A stretch of 64,000 nucleotides of DNA from Deinococcus malanensis. GTDB lineage: Bacteria; Deinococcota; Deinococci; Deinococcales; Deinococcaceae. The notes below the pieces were generated by a model. It saw nothing but the letters and a program-made list of their open reading frames with translations. It did no database searches and was not told the DNA's origin. Where the stretch lies: positions 160,943 to 224,942 of the forward strand of contig NZ_BMPP01000001.1 in the NCBI RefSeq assembly GCF_014647655.1, in the 5' to 3' direction. Made by a program: the position numbers and the translations under genes. Positions 20,848-30,976 of this stretch are shown in pieces. The stretch's first letter is position 1, and each line of letters begins with the position of its first letter.

Positions 20848-22554
20848 TCAGGGTGCCATGCGGCTTTCCCGTTGCCGCTGCACAAAAGCCAGAAACTCCG
20901 TCCTGCTCAGGTTATTTACCACCTCCGCCGGAGTCAGCCCGGCTTTGCGTGCCACCACCACCCCATAGCGGGTGTCCGCCAGACCGGCGGGCACGTGGGC
21001 ATCCGTGTTGATGGCAAAGGTCAGGCGCCCGCGCCAGCGCAGAACGTCACGCCAGTCCAGGTCCAGGCGGTAGGCGTTGGCGTTGATCTCTACCACGGTG
21101 CCGGCCGCTTCGCAGGCTCCCAGCACCGCGTCCAGATCCATCGCATATCCGGGACGGCGCAGCAGCAGTCGCCCGGTGGGATGCCCCAGGATGGTGACCA
21201 GCGGATGCGAGGCCGCGCGGATCAATCGCTCGGTCTGCCGCGCCGCGTCCAGCGTGAAGTAACTGTGCACGCTGGCCACCACGTAGTCCAGTTCAGCCAG
21301 CACATCGTCCGGGTAGTCCAATGAGCCGTCCTCCAGGATGTCCACCTCGGCGCCGGCAACCAGGGGCAGACCGGCTGCCTGCAACTCGCGGACCTCGCGC
21401 AACTGGGCACGCAGGCGCTCGATGCTGAGCCCGTTGGCATAGTGCGCGGCGCGTGAATGGTCCCCGGTGCCCAGGAAGTCGTGGCCCAGACGCAGTGCCT
21501 CCTCGGCCATATGGGCGACCGTCGCCGCGCCATCCGACCACACCGAGTGGGTGTGTAGCATGCCCCGCAGGTCAGCTGCTGTCACCAGTTCGCCTGGCCC
21601 CGGCAGGGCTTCCCACAAGCCGTCGTGCTCCGGCTCTCTGTACTCGGCCGGGCGACAGGGAAGGTCCAGTTTTCGCAGAGCGTCCGCCTCCGTCGGGGTG
21701 GGAAGCAGAGTGCTTCCCCGGTGCAGGCCTTGCGTGCTCAGGTCCAGACCACGCGTCCGGGCCCGGGCCCGCAGTTCATCACGGTAGGGCTGGGGGCTGT
21801 CCATCAGCAGGTTCAGGGCGCCGCGCGCCTCGGCGGGCGCATACGCCACCTGCAACGGGACGCCGTCGATGCGCCCGGACAGGATGGGCTGGTCCGCATC
21901 CGCCTGCAGGTCCTCGACCAGACCTGCCAGACGGCCGTCCAGATCGCTGGCTGTCGCGGTCACGGTCACCAGGGCAGTCCCGGCGGTCTCCAGACCCCGG
22001 CGGGCCTCGCCCGAGACGCGTGGGTCCAGGCCTTCGAGCTGCGCCGTCAGCATCTCGGAGACATCCAGCGCAGTGCTGAGGTACTGGCGTTCCTGAGCTG
22101 ACAGTGCGAACTCCACCGCGTCCAGGATGGTCGCCGCGCTCTTGGCTCCGAAGCCCTTGATGGCCGCCACCCGGCCGTCGCGGCAGGCCTCGCGCAGGGT
22201 TTCGAGCGAATCGATGCCGGTGTCCCACAGCGTGCGGATCTTCTTGGGCCCCAGCCCCCGTACGCGGAACATCCCCAGCACGCCGGGCGGGACCTGACTG
22301 GCAGCCTCCTCCAGCGGCGCGAAGGCCCCGGACGCCGCGTAGGCCTGCAATTCGGACGCAATGGTCCGGCCCACCTTGGGCACTCCCGCGAAACCAGAGT
22401 CCAATAGCGCACCTACCTCAGCCTCAATGGCTTCCAGGCTGCGCGCGGCGCTGCGGTAGGCCTGTGCCCGGAAGGCTTCCTGGTGCAGTAGATCCAGCAG
22501 GTCGGCGGTGGTTTTCAGGACGCCCACCAGCGCTTTGCGGGTCACCTCAGCCAT
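20848..22554 (-). CDS. polX: DNA polymerase X family protein with C-terminal PHP domain
   Basis: 568 residues. Residues 1-90 are the 8-kDa-like region, then helix-hairpin-helix motifs (GFAGVPKVGRTIASEL; MFRVRGLGPKKI; IKGFGAKSAATIL), a polymerase-X palm around 170-310, and a PHP domain from about 335 (MLHTHSVWSDG, GDHSRAAHY, GAEVDI, ASVHS, GHPTGR, NTDAH), with its metal ligands present. In the palm the usual GDLD and second aspartate positions read GTALVTV and LQVAYA, so the canonical catalytic aspartates are not visible; non-standard active-site residues are known for the D. radiodurans enzyme, which acts in double-strand break repair. The start overlaps the end of the histidinol phosphatase gene by 8 bases. 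Confidence 0.92.
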   Translation of the reverse strand: MAEVTRKALVGVLKTTADLLDLLHQEAFRAQAYRSAARSLEAIEAEVGALLDSGFAGVPKVGRTIASELQAYAASGAFAPLEEAASQVPPGVLGMFRVRGLGPKKIRTLWDTGIDSLETLREACRDGRVAAIKGFGAKSAATILDAVEFALSAQERQYLSTALDVSEMLTAQLEGLDPRVSGEARRGLETAGTALVTVTATASDLDGRLAGLVEDLQADADQPILSGRIDGVPLQVAYAPAEARGALNLLMDSPQPYRDELRARARTRGLDLSTQGLHRGSTLLPTPTEADALRKLDLPCRPAEYREPEHDGLWEALPGPGELVTAADLRGMLHTHSVWSDGAATVAHMAEEALRLGHDFLGTGDHSRAAHYANGLSIERLRAQLREVRELQAAGLPLVAGAEVDILEDGSLDYPDDVLAELDYVVASVHSYFTLDAARQTERLIRAASHPLVTILGHPTGRLLLRRPGYAMDLDAVLGACEAAGTVVEINANAYRLDLDWRDVLRWRGRLTFAINTDAHVPAGLADTRYGVVVARKAGLTPAEVVNNLSRTEFLAFVQRQRESRMAP

Positions 22555-23332
22555 GGCGCACCCGGGCAAGGTAGGTGACGGTGCGGCCTCCCACGTCATG
22601 AATCTGTTTCACGGCGTCTGCAAAGCGGTGCCCCACCTCGTCGGGGCGGTGGGCGTCGCTGCCCAGCACGAAAGGAATGCCCCGGGCCGCCGCCGCCCGG
22701 GTCAGGTCCGGCGCGGGGTAGGCCTCTGCCACCGGCTTGCGCCACCCGGCCGTGTTGAAATCCAGGCTCAGGCCGCGTTCGGCGATCACGTCCAGCGCGT
22801 GCAGCGCGGCGTGTCCATCGGTATCCAGGTGTCCGAATTTTTTGGGCAGATCCAGGTGCCCGATCGCGTCGAACAGTTCCGTGCGGGCAGCATCCTCGAC
22901 CAGGGCGTAATAGTCGCCGTAGAGCTGGGTGAGGTCACGCGCCTCGTATTCGGCGACAAACTCGGGGTTGTCAAACCCCCAGGCGCCCAGGTAATGCACG
23001 CTGCCGATCACGTAGTCCCAGTCGTGCGCCCGGAGGACACCTTCCACGAAGCGCTCGGTGCCGGGGTGAAAGTCGGCTTCCAGGCCCAGGCGCACATCCA
23101 GCTCGCCGGCAAAATCGGCCTGCACCTGCCGGACTTCCTCAACGTACCTTTCCAACTGGCCCAGGCGCATGCGCCACGGCGCGTCATACCACGCGGGCAT
23201 GGGCATGTGGTCGGTAAAGCACACACCCGTCAGTCCTGCGTCCACCGCAGCCTTGGCGTATTCCCGTGGCGTGCCCGTCGCGTGGCCGCACAGGGGCGTA
23301 TGCATGTGCGAATCGAACAGGGTAGAGGTCAT
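22547..23332 (-). CDS. Histidinol-phosphatase, PHP family
   Basis: 261 residues with PHP metal ligands: DSHMHTPLCGHATG at 8-21, FTDHMPMP near 40, GLEADFHP, GSVHYLG, and SDAHRPDEVGHRF near 235. This matches HisJ/HisK-type histidinol phosphate phosphatases of histidine synthesis. It is translationally coupled to polX (8-base overlap), which also ends in a PHP domain; the two may share ancestry but not necessarily function. ATG 23332 is 7 bases after TAGCCT. Confidence 0.85.
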   Translation of the reverse strand: MTSTLFDSHMHTPLCGHATGTPREYAKAAVDAGLTGVCFTDHMPMPAWYDAPWRMRLGQLERYVEEVRQVQADFAGELDVRLGLEADFHPGTERFVEGVLRAHDWDYVIGSVHYLGAWGFDNPEFVAEYEARDLTQLYGDYYALVEDAARTELFDAIGHLDLPKKFGHLDTDGHAALHALDVIAERGLSLDFNTAGWRKPVAEAYPAPDLTRAAAARGIPFVLGSDAHRPDEVGHRFADAVKQIHDVGGRTVTYLARVRHG

Positions 23333-23342
23333 GCCTCCCAGG

Positions 23343-24248
23343 CTACCCCTGAGGCCCAGTCAGCGGCGCGCGGGTAAAGAATCGCGCGCCGAAGACGTGC
23401 AGCAACAGGCCCACCAGCACCAGCAGGGCGCCGGCAACCTTGCCCGGTGGAAACGCCTCCTGCAGCACCAGTGCGCTGGCCAGCATGCCAAAGACCGGCA
23501 CCAGCAGCGACAGCGGCGCCACCCGCGAGGCCCCGTGGCGCTGAATCAGCGCGGCCCAGATACCAAAGCCCAGCACGGTGTTTCCCAGTCCCATGAACAG
23601 GATCGCGCCCCAGAACATGGCTCCTCCGTTGGCGAGGGCCTGGGCCAGCGTGTCCCATCCGCTGGTCAGTCCTGCCAGCAGTGCCAGTGGAATGGGCGGA
23701 ATCAGACTGCTCCAGATCACGAGCGAGAACACGTTGGCCTGTCCTGAGGCCCGCACCAGCAGGTTGCTGGCGGACCAGCCCAGGGCAGCTGTCAGTGTCA
23801 GCAGTAGCGGAAAGGGTGGCACATCTCCACCGGCCACGGCGCCAATCACCGCCATCCCGAGAAAGGCCAGTGTCATGCCGGCGGCCTGCCAGGGCGCGAT
23901 CTTCTCTCCCAGCACTCGCGCGGCCATCAGCGCCGTGAAAAATGCCTGGGTCTGCATCAGCAGACTTCCCATGCCGGCGCTCATGCCCAGCGAAATGGCC
24001 AGGTAAAGCAGTCCGAACTGCACCACGCCCACGGCCAGCCCGTAGCCCCACAGAATGCGTGCCGGCACCGCCGGGCGTGGCACGAAAAATACGGCGGGGA
24101 GCGCCGCCACCAGAAAACGCAGCGCGGCCACCAGCAGCGGTGGAGCGTCATCCACCGACCAGCGGATCACCACAAAGTTGACCCCCCAGATAAAGGTGAT
24201 CAGGAGGGCCAGCCCCAGGCTTCGCAGGGTCATGGGCGCGGCAGTCAT
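23343..24248 (-). CDS. EamA/DMT superfamily transporter
   Basis: 301 residues with ten predicted membrane helices in two EamA repeats (LLITFIWGVNFVVIRWS at the start; AALGWSASNLLVRASG at the start of the second half). It is of the amino-acid/metabolite exporter type (YdcZ/RhaT/EamA). TACACT ends 7 bases before ATG 24248; an internal ATG at 24233 is possible. It ends 10 bases before the histidinol phosphatase start and overlaps its promoter hexamer. Confidence 0.9.
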   Translation of the reverse strand: MTAAPMTLRSLGLALLITFIWGVNFVVIRWSVDDAPPLLVAALRFLVAALPAVFFVPRPAVPARILWGYGLAVGVVQFGLLYLAISLGMSAGMGSLLMQTQAFFTALMAARVLGEKIAPWQAAGMTLAFLGMAVIGAVAGGDVPPFPLLLTLTAALGWSASNLLVRASGQANVFSLVIWSSLIPPIPLALLAGLTSGWDTLAQALANGGAMFWGAILFMGLGNTVLGFGIWAALIQRHGASRVAPLSLLVPVFGMLASALVLQEAFPPGKVAGALLVLVGLLLHVFGARFFTRAPLTGPQG

Positions 24249-24331
24249 CGGGCGGAGTGTACTGCGGCCCGGGTCACACTTCCCGCAGAATGCGCATCAC
24301 TGCTGGACACTGCACCAGATTGATGCATACT

Positions 24332-24352
24332 TACACGCCAATCGTGTATACT
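24332..24352 (+). promoter_or_regulatory. argF promoter with an operator-like palindrome
   Basis: TACACG (24332-24337) and CGTGTA (24343-24348) form a perfect 6-bp inverted repeat with a 5-base spacer, and the right arm overlaps the -10 element TATACT (24347-24352), which lies 8 bases before the argF ATG. The sequence ATACTT also recurs 21 bases apart here. An ArgR-type operator is a guess. Confidence 0.45.
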
Positions 24353-24360
24353 TCCCCTCT

Positions 24361-25416
<1,056 letters not shown>

Positions 25417-25445
25417 GTGCTGCCCCGCATGGGACAATCGGAGCC

Positions 25446-25961
25446 ATGACCGCGGGCGTGGAGTGGTTGGACCGGGTAAACGAGCACGACGAGGTGATCG
25501 GCCGCGTCACCCGAGACGAGGCGTGGGAAAAAGGGTGGGTGGTGAGGGGTATCAATGCCTTTCTGGTCAATAGCTGTGGGCAGCTATGGATTCCCCGCCG
25601 TACCCTTCACAAGCGTATGTTTCCCGGCTGCCTGGACATGAGCGTGGGTGGCCATGTGGACAGTGGCGAGGACTACCTGACGGCTTTCCGCAGAGAGAGC
25701 CGCGAGGAACTGAATCTGGACCTCGATACCGTGCCCTGGCGAGAAATCGCCGCGTTCTCACCCTTCGAGACGCCGCTCAGTGGCTTCATGCGCGTGTACG
25801 AAATCCGCACCGACAGGGCTCCTGACTTCAACCCGGACGACTTCAGCGAGGCATGGTGGCTGACGCCCCGCGAGTTGCTGGGGCGGATCGAGGCTGGAGA
25901 CCCGGCCAAGGGTGACCTGGCCGAGCTGGTGCGCCTGTGTTACGGAGACCAACTGACATGA
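25446..25961 (+). CDS. NUDIX hydrolase
   Basis: 171 residues with a NUDIX box [20 protein letters not shown] followed by ELNL, matching GX5EX7REUXEEXGU. The N-terminus ([26 protein letters not shown]) and overall layout resemble IPP-isomerase-like and YfcD-type NUDIX proteins. It lies 29 bases after argF, and its stop overlaps argC (ATGA), so it is part of that unit. A housecleaning role on modified nucleotides is likely but not shown. ATG 25446 begins the conserved frame, with GACAAT 7 bases upstream. Confidence 0.88.
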   Translation: MTAGVEWLDRVNEHDEVIGRVTRDEAWEKGWVVRGINAFLVNSCGQLWIPRRTLHKRMFPGCLDMSVGGHVDSGEDYLTAFRRESREELNLDLDTVPWREIAAFSPFETPLSGFMRVYEIRTDRAPDFNPDDFSEAWWLTPRELLGRIEAGDPAKGDLAELVRLCYGDQLT

Positions 25962-26884
25962 CCAAACCCCGCGTATTTATCGACGGCGAGGCCGGCACCA
26001 CCGGCCTGCAGATCCGCGCCCGGCTCTCCGGGCGTACCGACCTCGAACTGCTGAGCATCGATCCGGCCCGCCGCAAGGACCCGCAGGCGCGCGCTGAACT
26101 GCTGAACGCGGCCGACGTCAGCATTCTGTGTCTTCACGACGATGCGGCGCGCGAAGCGGTGGTCCTGACCACCAATCCTGCTGCCCGGCTGCTCGACGCC
26201 AGCACAGCGCACCGCGTCCACCCCGAATGGGTCTTCGGATTTCCCGAACTGGAGGCACGGCAACCAGACCGGATCCGGGCCGCACGGTACGTTGCCAATC
26301 CCGGCTGCTATTCCACCGGCGCCATCGCACTGCTTGCCCCGCTGACCACGGCGGGTCTGCTGCCGGCTGACTTCCGCGTGAGTATTCAGGGCTACAGCGG
26401 CTACACCGGAGGCGGGCGGGCCCTGGTGGACGCCCACGAGAAGGGAGAAGCTCACCCCATGCGCGGACCGTTCCTGAGCTACGCGCTGGGGCTGGGCCAC
26501 AAGCACATCCCGGAAACCATGCGTTACGGAGGGCTGAGCCGCACCCCCATCTTCACGCCGAACGTCGGCGCCTGGGCTCAGGGCATGACGGTCACCATTC
26601 CGCTGCATCTGGGCGATCTGGGTGTGTCCGCCCAGACATTTCATGGGGCTCTGGCCGCTCACTACGCCGGACAGAAGTACGTGCGTGTAGCCTCCATGGA
26701 CGCCAATCCGGAGATTCTCGATCCCCAGACGCTGAACGGCACCAATGATCTGGAGCTGTTCGTGTATGCCAGTCAGGATGGCGAACGCGCCCTGCTGGTG
26801 GCCCGGCTGGACAACCTGGGGAAAGGTGCAGGTGGCGCGGCCGTGCAGAACCTCAATCTGATGCTGGGTCTGCCTGACACCTGA
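25958..26884 (+). CDS. argC: N-acetyl-gamma-glutamyl-phosphate reductase, type 2
   Basis: 308 residues, fitting the short type 2 ArgC group. [13 protein letters not shown] starts the nucleotide-binding fold, [16 protein letters not shown] carries the catalytic cysteine (near 112), and [16 protein letters not shown] and [12 protein letters not shown] follow. It reduces N-acetylglutamyl phosphate to the semialdehyde in arginine synthesis. It overlaps the NUDIX gene by 4 bases and forms a likely argF-NUDIX-argC unit. Confidence 0.93.
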   Translation: MTKPRVFIDGEAGTTGLQIRARLSGRTDLELLSIDPARRKDPQARAELLNAADVSILCLHDDAAREAVVLTTNPAARLLDASTAHRVHPEWVFGFPELEARQPDRIRAARYVANPGCYSTGAIALLAPLTTAGLLPADFRVSIQGYSGYTGGGRALVDAHEKGEAHPMRGPFLSYALGLGHKHIPETMRYGGLSRTPIFTPNVGAWAQGMTVTIPLHLGDLGVSAQTFHGALAAHYAGQKYVRVASMDANPEILDPQTLNGTNDLELFVYASQDGERALLVARLDNLGKGAGGAAVQNLNLMLGLPDT

Positions 26885-26896
26885 ACCTGCGGATAG

Positions 26897-26933
26897 CTGC
26901 AAAGGGGGCGGACTCGTGCTGCCCTCTTTGCAG
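26897..26933. terminator. Hairpin between convergent argC and scpA
   Basis: A 13-bp stem with one mismatch (26897-26909 with 26921-26933) around an 11-base loop. There is no T-tract, but the place between two stop codons supports bidirectional termination. Confidence 0.6.
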
Positions 26934-27713
26934 TTACTCCTCCGCCAGCCGGGCCACCACCTGAATGTCCCCGTAGCATTCATCCTGCTGCACGCTGAAG
27001 GTGCCTTCCTTGACCCCTTCCAGCAGGGCCGCAAAGTAGGTGGTCTGCTCGCCCCAGTCCTGCGCCGGAATCCCCCGGAAGGTGAAAGTGCGCAGCCGCT
27101 CACCGAAGGCCTTCAGGGCCCCCAGTGCGTCCGCCAGGGTCAGGCGGTCACGGGCCAGCAGTGGCACCTCAACCTGCCGGACCGCATTCTGGGCCGCTTT
27201 GACCAGTCTGGCCAGGCTGCCCTGTGGGTTGCGTTTGCGCTCACGGCGAGGCAGGTTCAGTGGGGCGGGCCGGGCGGGCATGATGCCCTCGCGCTCCCGC
27301 CGCCTTACCGCCAGGAAGCCCACCAGGGCGTCGAGCTGCGCCAGTGCCTCCACTCCCTGCAGCAGGTCGTCCAAGGGGTCGTCGGGCGCGTCTTCGAAAG
27401 GGTCGTTGTCCGGGTCCGGCTCTGGCTGTGGCAGCAGCAGGCGGGCTTTCAGCGCTATCACGTTCGCCAGGGTCGGCAGCAGGTCCGGATGGGTTTCGGC
27501 GAACGAGGCCGGATTCTGCCCGGTGACCTCCTGAACCCAGGCCAGCACCTCACGCGTCAGCCGCAGCAACGGCACCTCGGAAGGGATGAGGCGGCCCATG
27601 CGCAGCGCACTGGCAAGCTCACTCAGGCTGCCCTCGAAGGCGTCCAGGCGCACGGTAAATCCGGAGCCTGAAGTGACGGGGACCGGCGGAGGCGCCGTCA
27701 GGAGCAGGTGCAT
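26934..27713 (-). CDS. scpA: Segregation and condensation protein A
   Basis: 259 residues. The N-terminal helical domain (FTVRLDAFEGSLSELASAL), the LANVIALKARLLLP segment and the C-terminal winged helix (FAALLEGVKEGTFSVQQDECYGDIQVVAR) identify the kleisin subunit of the SMC-ScpAB condensin. An acidic stretch (PDPDNDPFEDAPDDPLDD) occurs mid-protein. The ATG at 27713 shares its A with the trpS stop (TGATG), so it is coupled to trpS translation. Confidence 0.9.
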   Translation of the reverse strand: MHLLLTAPPPVPVTSGSGFTVRLDAFEGSLSELASALRMGRLIPSEVPLLRLTREVLAWVQEVTGQNPASFAETHPDLLPTLANVIALKARLLLPQPEPDPDNDPFEDAPDDPLDDLLQGVEALAQLDALVGFLAVRRREREGIMPARPAPLNLPRRERKRNPQGSLARLVKAAQNAVRQVEVPLLARDRLTLADALGALKAFGERLRTFTFRGIPAQDWGEQTTYFAALLEGVKEGTFSVQQDECYGDIQVVARLAEE

Positions 27714-28711
27714 CAGAGTTTCAGGAAGCCGACCTTCGTGCGCACCTCTTCCATAATGGGTGCGGCGATGGCCCGCGCCTCACGCGCTCCCTGGGCCAGC
27801 GCGTCACGCACGTAATCCGGATCGCCGCGCAGTTCCTGGGCCCGCTCCTGAATGGGCGTCAGGTGCCCGGTCATGCTCTGCAGCAGCAGCTTCTTGCAGT
27901 CAACGCAGCCGATCCCGGCCGTGCGGCAGCCCTGATACACCAGGTCAATGGTGGGCAGGTCGGAAAACAGCTTGTGGTAGTCGCCAATCAGGCACTTGTC
28001 GGGGTCACCAGGATCGGTGCGTCGCACACGTGCCGGGTCCGTCGGCGCGACCCGCAGCTTCTGCCAGATGCTGTCCAGCGGCTCCAGCAGGCCGATGGTG
28101 CTGCTCTCGCCCTTGCTTTTGCCCATCTTGCCGTTGCCGTCCACACCCGGAATGCGCAGGGCCTGGCGGTTGTATTCCGCCTTGGGCTCGGGGAAGGTCT
28201 CGCCGAACGCATGGTTAAACTTCCTGGCGATCTCGCGGGTCAGTTCGATGTGCTGGGTCTGGTCCTCGCCCACCGGCACAGTGTCGGCCTTGTACAGCAG
28301 GATGTCGGCGGCCATCAGCACCGGGTACATCAGCAGTCCGGCCGGGATGCTCTCAAGCTTCTCGGTCTTGTCCTTGTACTGGGTCATGCGCTCGAGGTCA
28401 CCCACTGGCGTGATGTTGGTAAAGATCCAGCTGAGTTCCTGGTGCTCCGGCACGTGTGACTGCACGAAAAACGTCACTTGCTGCGGGTCGAGGCCCACGG
28501 CAAAATTGGCCAGCGCCATCTCGAAGGTCCGCTGGGAGAGCAGTTCACGGTCAAAGGACGTAGGGCTGGTCAGGGCGTGCAGGTCCACCACGCAGTAGAT
28601 GCTGTTCTTGCCGTACAGGTTGCCCAGCTTGACATAGTTCTGCATGGCCCCGAAGTAGTTGCCGATGTGGGGCTCGCCGGTCGGCTGGATTCCTGAAAAC
28701 ACGCGTGGCAT
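27713..28711 (-). CDS. trpS: Tryptophan-tRNA ligase
   Basis: 332 residues, normal for bacterial TrpRS. The class I HIGH-like motif is PTGEPHIGNYFGA near residues 9-21 and the KMSKS-like loop is GKMGKSKGE near 195; DLHALTSP and MAADILLYKADTVPVGEDQTQH are also conserved. It charges tRNA-Trp. TAGAAT lies 9 bases before ATG 28711. It is followed by scpA with a 1-base overlap. Confidence 0.95.
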   Translation of the reverse strand: MPRVFSGIQPTGEPHIGNYFGAMQNYVKLGNLYGKNSIYCVVDLHALTSPTSFDRELLSQRTFEMALANFAVGLDPQQVTFFVQSHVPEHQELSWIFTNITPVGDLERMTQYKDKTEKLESIPAGLLMYPVLMAADILLYKADTVPVGEDQTQHIELTREIARKFNHAFGETFPEPKAEYNRQALRIPGVDGNGKMGKSKGESSTIGLLEPLDSIWQKLRVAPTDPARVRRTDPGDPDKCLIGDYHKLFSDLPTIDLVYQGCRTAGIGCVDCKKLLLQSMTGHLTPIQERAQELRGDPDYVRDALAQGAREARAIAAPIMEEVRTKVGFLKL

Positions 28712-28743
28712 AACCCCAGGATTCTAGCGGCCCGGACCCACAC

Positions 28744-28771
28744 AAAAGCGGTCTCCGGTAAGGGAGACCGC
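28744..28771 (-). terminator. Rho-independent terminator after the PpiC-domain gene
   Basis: GCGGTCTCC and GGAGACCGC arms (28748-28771) followed on the minus strand by TTTTG, 18 bases after the stop. Confidence 0.8.
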
Positions 28772-28788
28772 CTGGGGAATGCAGGTGC

Positions 28789-30678
28789 TTACTTCTCGGC
28801 TGGAGGCGCCTCGCTGTCCGACCCTGTTGCCGGGGTTGTTCCGGGCGTCCCGGTTCCGGGAGCGCTGCTGTCGGTCTTGGGAGCTGCCTTGGGGGCGGCG
28901 GCAGCCACACGCTTCTCCTGGGCCGCCAGGACCTCCTTGAGCTTGTCAGTCGGGTTCAGGTTCGCCACCTGCTTGGCCAGGAATTCCTGACCAGCAGCAT
29001 TGCGCTTGGTGGCCAGCACCTGGGATTCGATCTGGTCACGCACGGCGCTCAGCGGCTGGGTGGCGGCCGGCTTCAGGTCCGTCACGTACGCCACGCTGTA
29101 GCGCTCGCCGACCTTGATCACGTCACTCAGGCTGCCTTCCCCGGCGCTCTTCAGGTTGCGGGCGCTGAACACGGCGGCATTGAGCTCCTGACCCAGCTTG
29201 CCGTCACCAGCGGTCACGCTGCCGCGCTCGCTGACGGTGCCTCCCTGCTTGCTGGCCGCCGAGGCAAAGCTGCCCTGACCATTCCAGCTGTTGCGAAAAA
29301 CCAGTGCCTTGCTGCGGTCCTTGAAGCTGGCCTCGTCCACCGTGGCAGTGGCCGGGCTCTCGAACTGGGCCCGGTTCTGGGCATAGAAGGCCTGCACGTC
29401 GGCGTCTGTGACCTTGACGTTCCGCGAGCCGTAGGCTGCGATGGCCGCTGCCTTCTCCTGGCGCGTGCCGGTGACGGGCAGCTTCAGGGAGCGGGCAATC
29501 TGAGGTGCCGCGTAGCTGGAAATCAGCTGCTGGGTCACCTGGGGCTTGAGCATGCCGTTGACCAGCTGCGCCGCCTGATCCCCGGGGACCTGCTGCAGCA
29601 GCTGCCCGAACTGTTCATTGCCCACAACCTGTCCGATCACGTCAGAGTGGCGGACGTTCTGACCGCCGACAGTCGCCACGGTGGGGTTGACGGTGCGCCA
29701 GTTGGGGTCCTTGACCTCGATCTTGACGCCTTTCTCCAGGCCCTCCACCCACTCCTCCAGGGCCGCGTTCTTCTTCTGCTCGTTGACGGCCGTGACGGCG
29801 TCCGCCTTGGCCTCAGCAAAGGGCTTGGTGGCCGGCGCGAGATACTGCTCGACCTTGACGATGTAGAACTTGTCGCCGCTGGCCACCACGTCCGTTACGC
29901 CACCCTTGGTCAGGGCAAAGGCCGCGGCTCCCACCTCGGCGGGCAGGGCCACCTGCGCCACGGGGCGCGGCTTGCCGTTCTCGATAGGGCCCAGCGAGCC
30001 GCCACGGTCAGCGAACTCGGTGCTGTTGGCCTTGGCCACGGCAGCAAAGTCGGCGCCGCCACGGATCTGGGCGAGCAGTTCCTTGGCCTTGGCTTCCTTG
30101 GCCACCACAATCTGCCGGCCCACGATGCGGGCCTCACTCTGGAATTTCTCGGGGTTGAGGTCGTAATGCAGCTTGGCTTCAGCCTCGGTGGCGGCCGGCA
30201 CCGCCTTGCGCAGTTCCTCGATCTTGCGGTTGACCGCCAGCTGCTCACGCAACTGCGCGCGGTAGGTGGCGTCGGTCAGGCCCACGCCCTGAAGCGCGTC
30301 GGTCCAGGCTTTGTTGTCGGTGAGGTTGTTGGCCTCGCGGATCTTCTTGACTTCGGCGCTGACATCGTCGCGGCTGACCTTGATATCGCTGGCCGCCTGG
30401 GCCACCAGGACCTGCCGGACCTTCTGGGTCACGGTAAAGGTTTTGAAGTCGTCGCCCAGGATACCGGTGTCGGTGCTGGACAGAACCGGGTTGCTGCGGC
30501 GCACGGCGTCGAGCTCCTCGGCAGTGACGGTCCGGCCGTTCACGACCAGGGCAGGGGTGCCCTTGTTCTGTGAACTGAACAGCGATCCCAGCGACGGGGT
30601 GAACTGGTAGGCCATGCCTACCACGAGCAGTAATGCCAGAACGATCAACAGACCGTTCACGACCTTCTTTTTCTTCAC
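28789..30678 (-). CDS. Membrane-anchored PpiC/SurA-type peptidylprolyl isomerase
   Basis: 629 residues. A basic N-terminus and one hydrophobic anchor (8-25), a SurA-N-like helical region (about 40-155), a parvulin rotamase domain near 170-265 (SEARIVGRQIVV, GGADFAAVAKANSTEFADRGGSLGPIENG), a second SurA/PpiD-like part, and a Pro/Ala/Thr-rich disordered tail from about 590. It is a chaperone of the cell envelope, comparable to PpiD or PrsA. GTG 30678 has AAGGAG 5 bases upstream. It is divergent from tRNA-Arg, whose promoter overlaps this gene's 5' region. Confidence 0.85.
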   Translation of the reverse strand: MKKKKVVNGLLIVLALLLVVGMAYQFTPSLGSLFSSQNKGTPALVVNGRTVTAEELDAVRRSNPVLSSTDTGILGDDFKTFTVTQKVRQVLVAQAASDIKVSRDDVSAEVKKIREANNLTDNKAWTDALQGVGLTDATYRAQLREQLAVNRKIEELRKAVPAATEAEAKLHYDLNPEKFQSEARIVGRQIVVAKEAKAKELLAQIRGGADFAAVAKANSTEFADRGGSLGPIENGKPRPVAQVALPAEVGAAAFALTKGGVTDVVASGDKFYIVKVEQYLAPATKPFAEAKADAVTAVNEQKKNAALEEWVEGLEKGVKIEVKDPNWRTVNPTVATVGGQNVRHSDVIGQVVGNEQFGQLLQQVPGDQAAQLVNGMLKPQVTQQLISSYAAPQIARSLKLPVTGTRQEKAAAIAAYGSRNVKVTDADVQAFYAQNRAQFESPATATVDEASFKDRSKALVFRNSWNGQGSFASAASKQGGTVSERGSVTAGDGKLGQELNAAVFSARNLKSAGEGSLSDVIKVGERYSVAYVTDLKPAATQPLSAVRDQIESQVLATKRNAAGQEFLAKQVANLNPTDKLKEVLAAQEKRVAAAAPKAAPKTDSSAPGTGTPGTTPATGSDSEAPPAEK

Positions 30679-30707
30679 TTGATCTCCTTGGGGCGAAGTG
30701 CTAGGTT
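30679..30707 (+). promoter_or_regulatory. Promoter of tRNA-Arg
   Basis: TTGATC (30679-30684) and TAGGTT (30702-30707) are 17 bases apart and 11 bases before the mature tRNA. It overlaps the 5' end of the divergent PpiC gene. Confidence 0.65.
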
Positions 30708-30718
30708 ACCGGAGCTTT

Positions 30719-30795
<77 letters not shown>

Positions 30796-30803
30796 CACCA
30801 CAC

Positions 30804-30830
30804 GCCACCCCACGGGGTGGCGTTTTGTTG
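30804..30830 (+). terminator. Terminator after tRNA-Arg
   Basis: GCCACCCC/GGGGTGGC stem with a 2-base loop followed by GTTTTGTTG. Confidence 0.8.
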
Positions 30831-30976
30831 TCCCGCGCATGGGGGGGTTGTCCGGAAGCGCACGCGCAGAAGTCTAGCATGTCAGGTTAAAGCAGCGTGA
30901 AGCAAAAATGACCACTGGGCCGCAATTCCCCTGTTGTCCGGGCCCGGGTTTGCAGCCGGGGCGTTACCCTGGGCGC

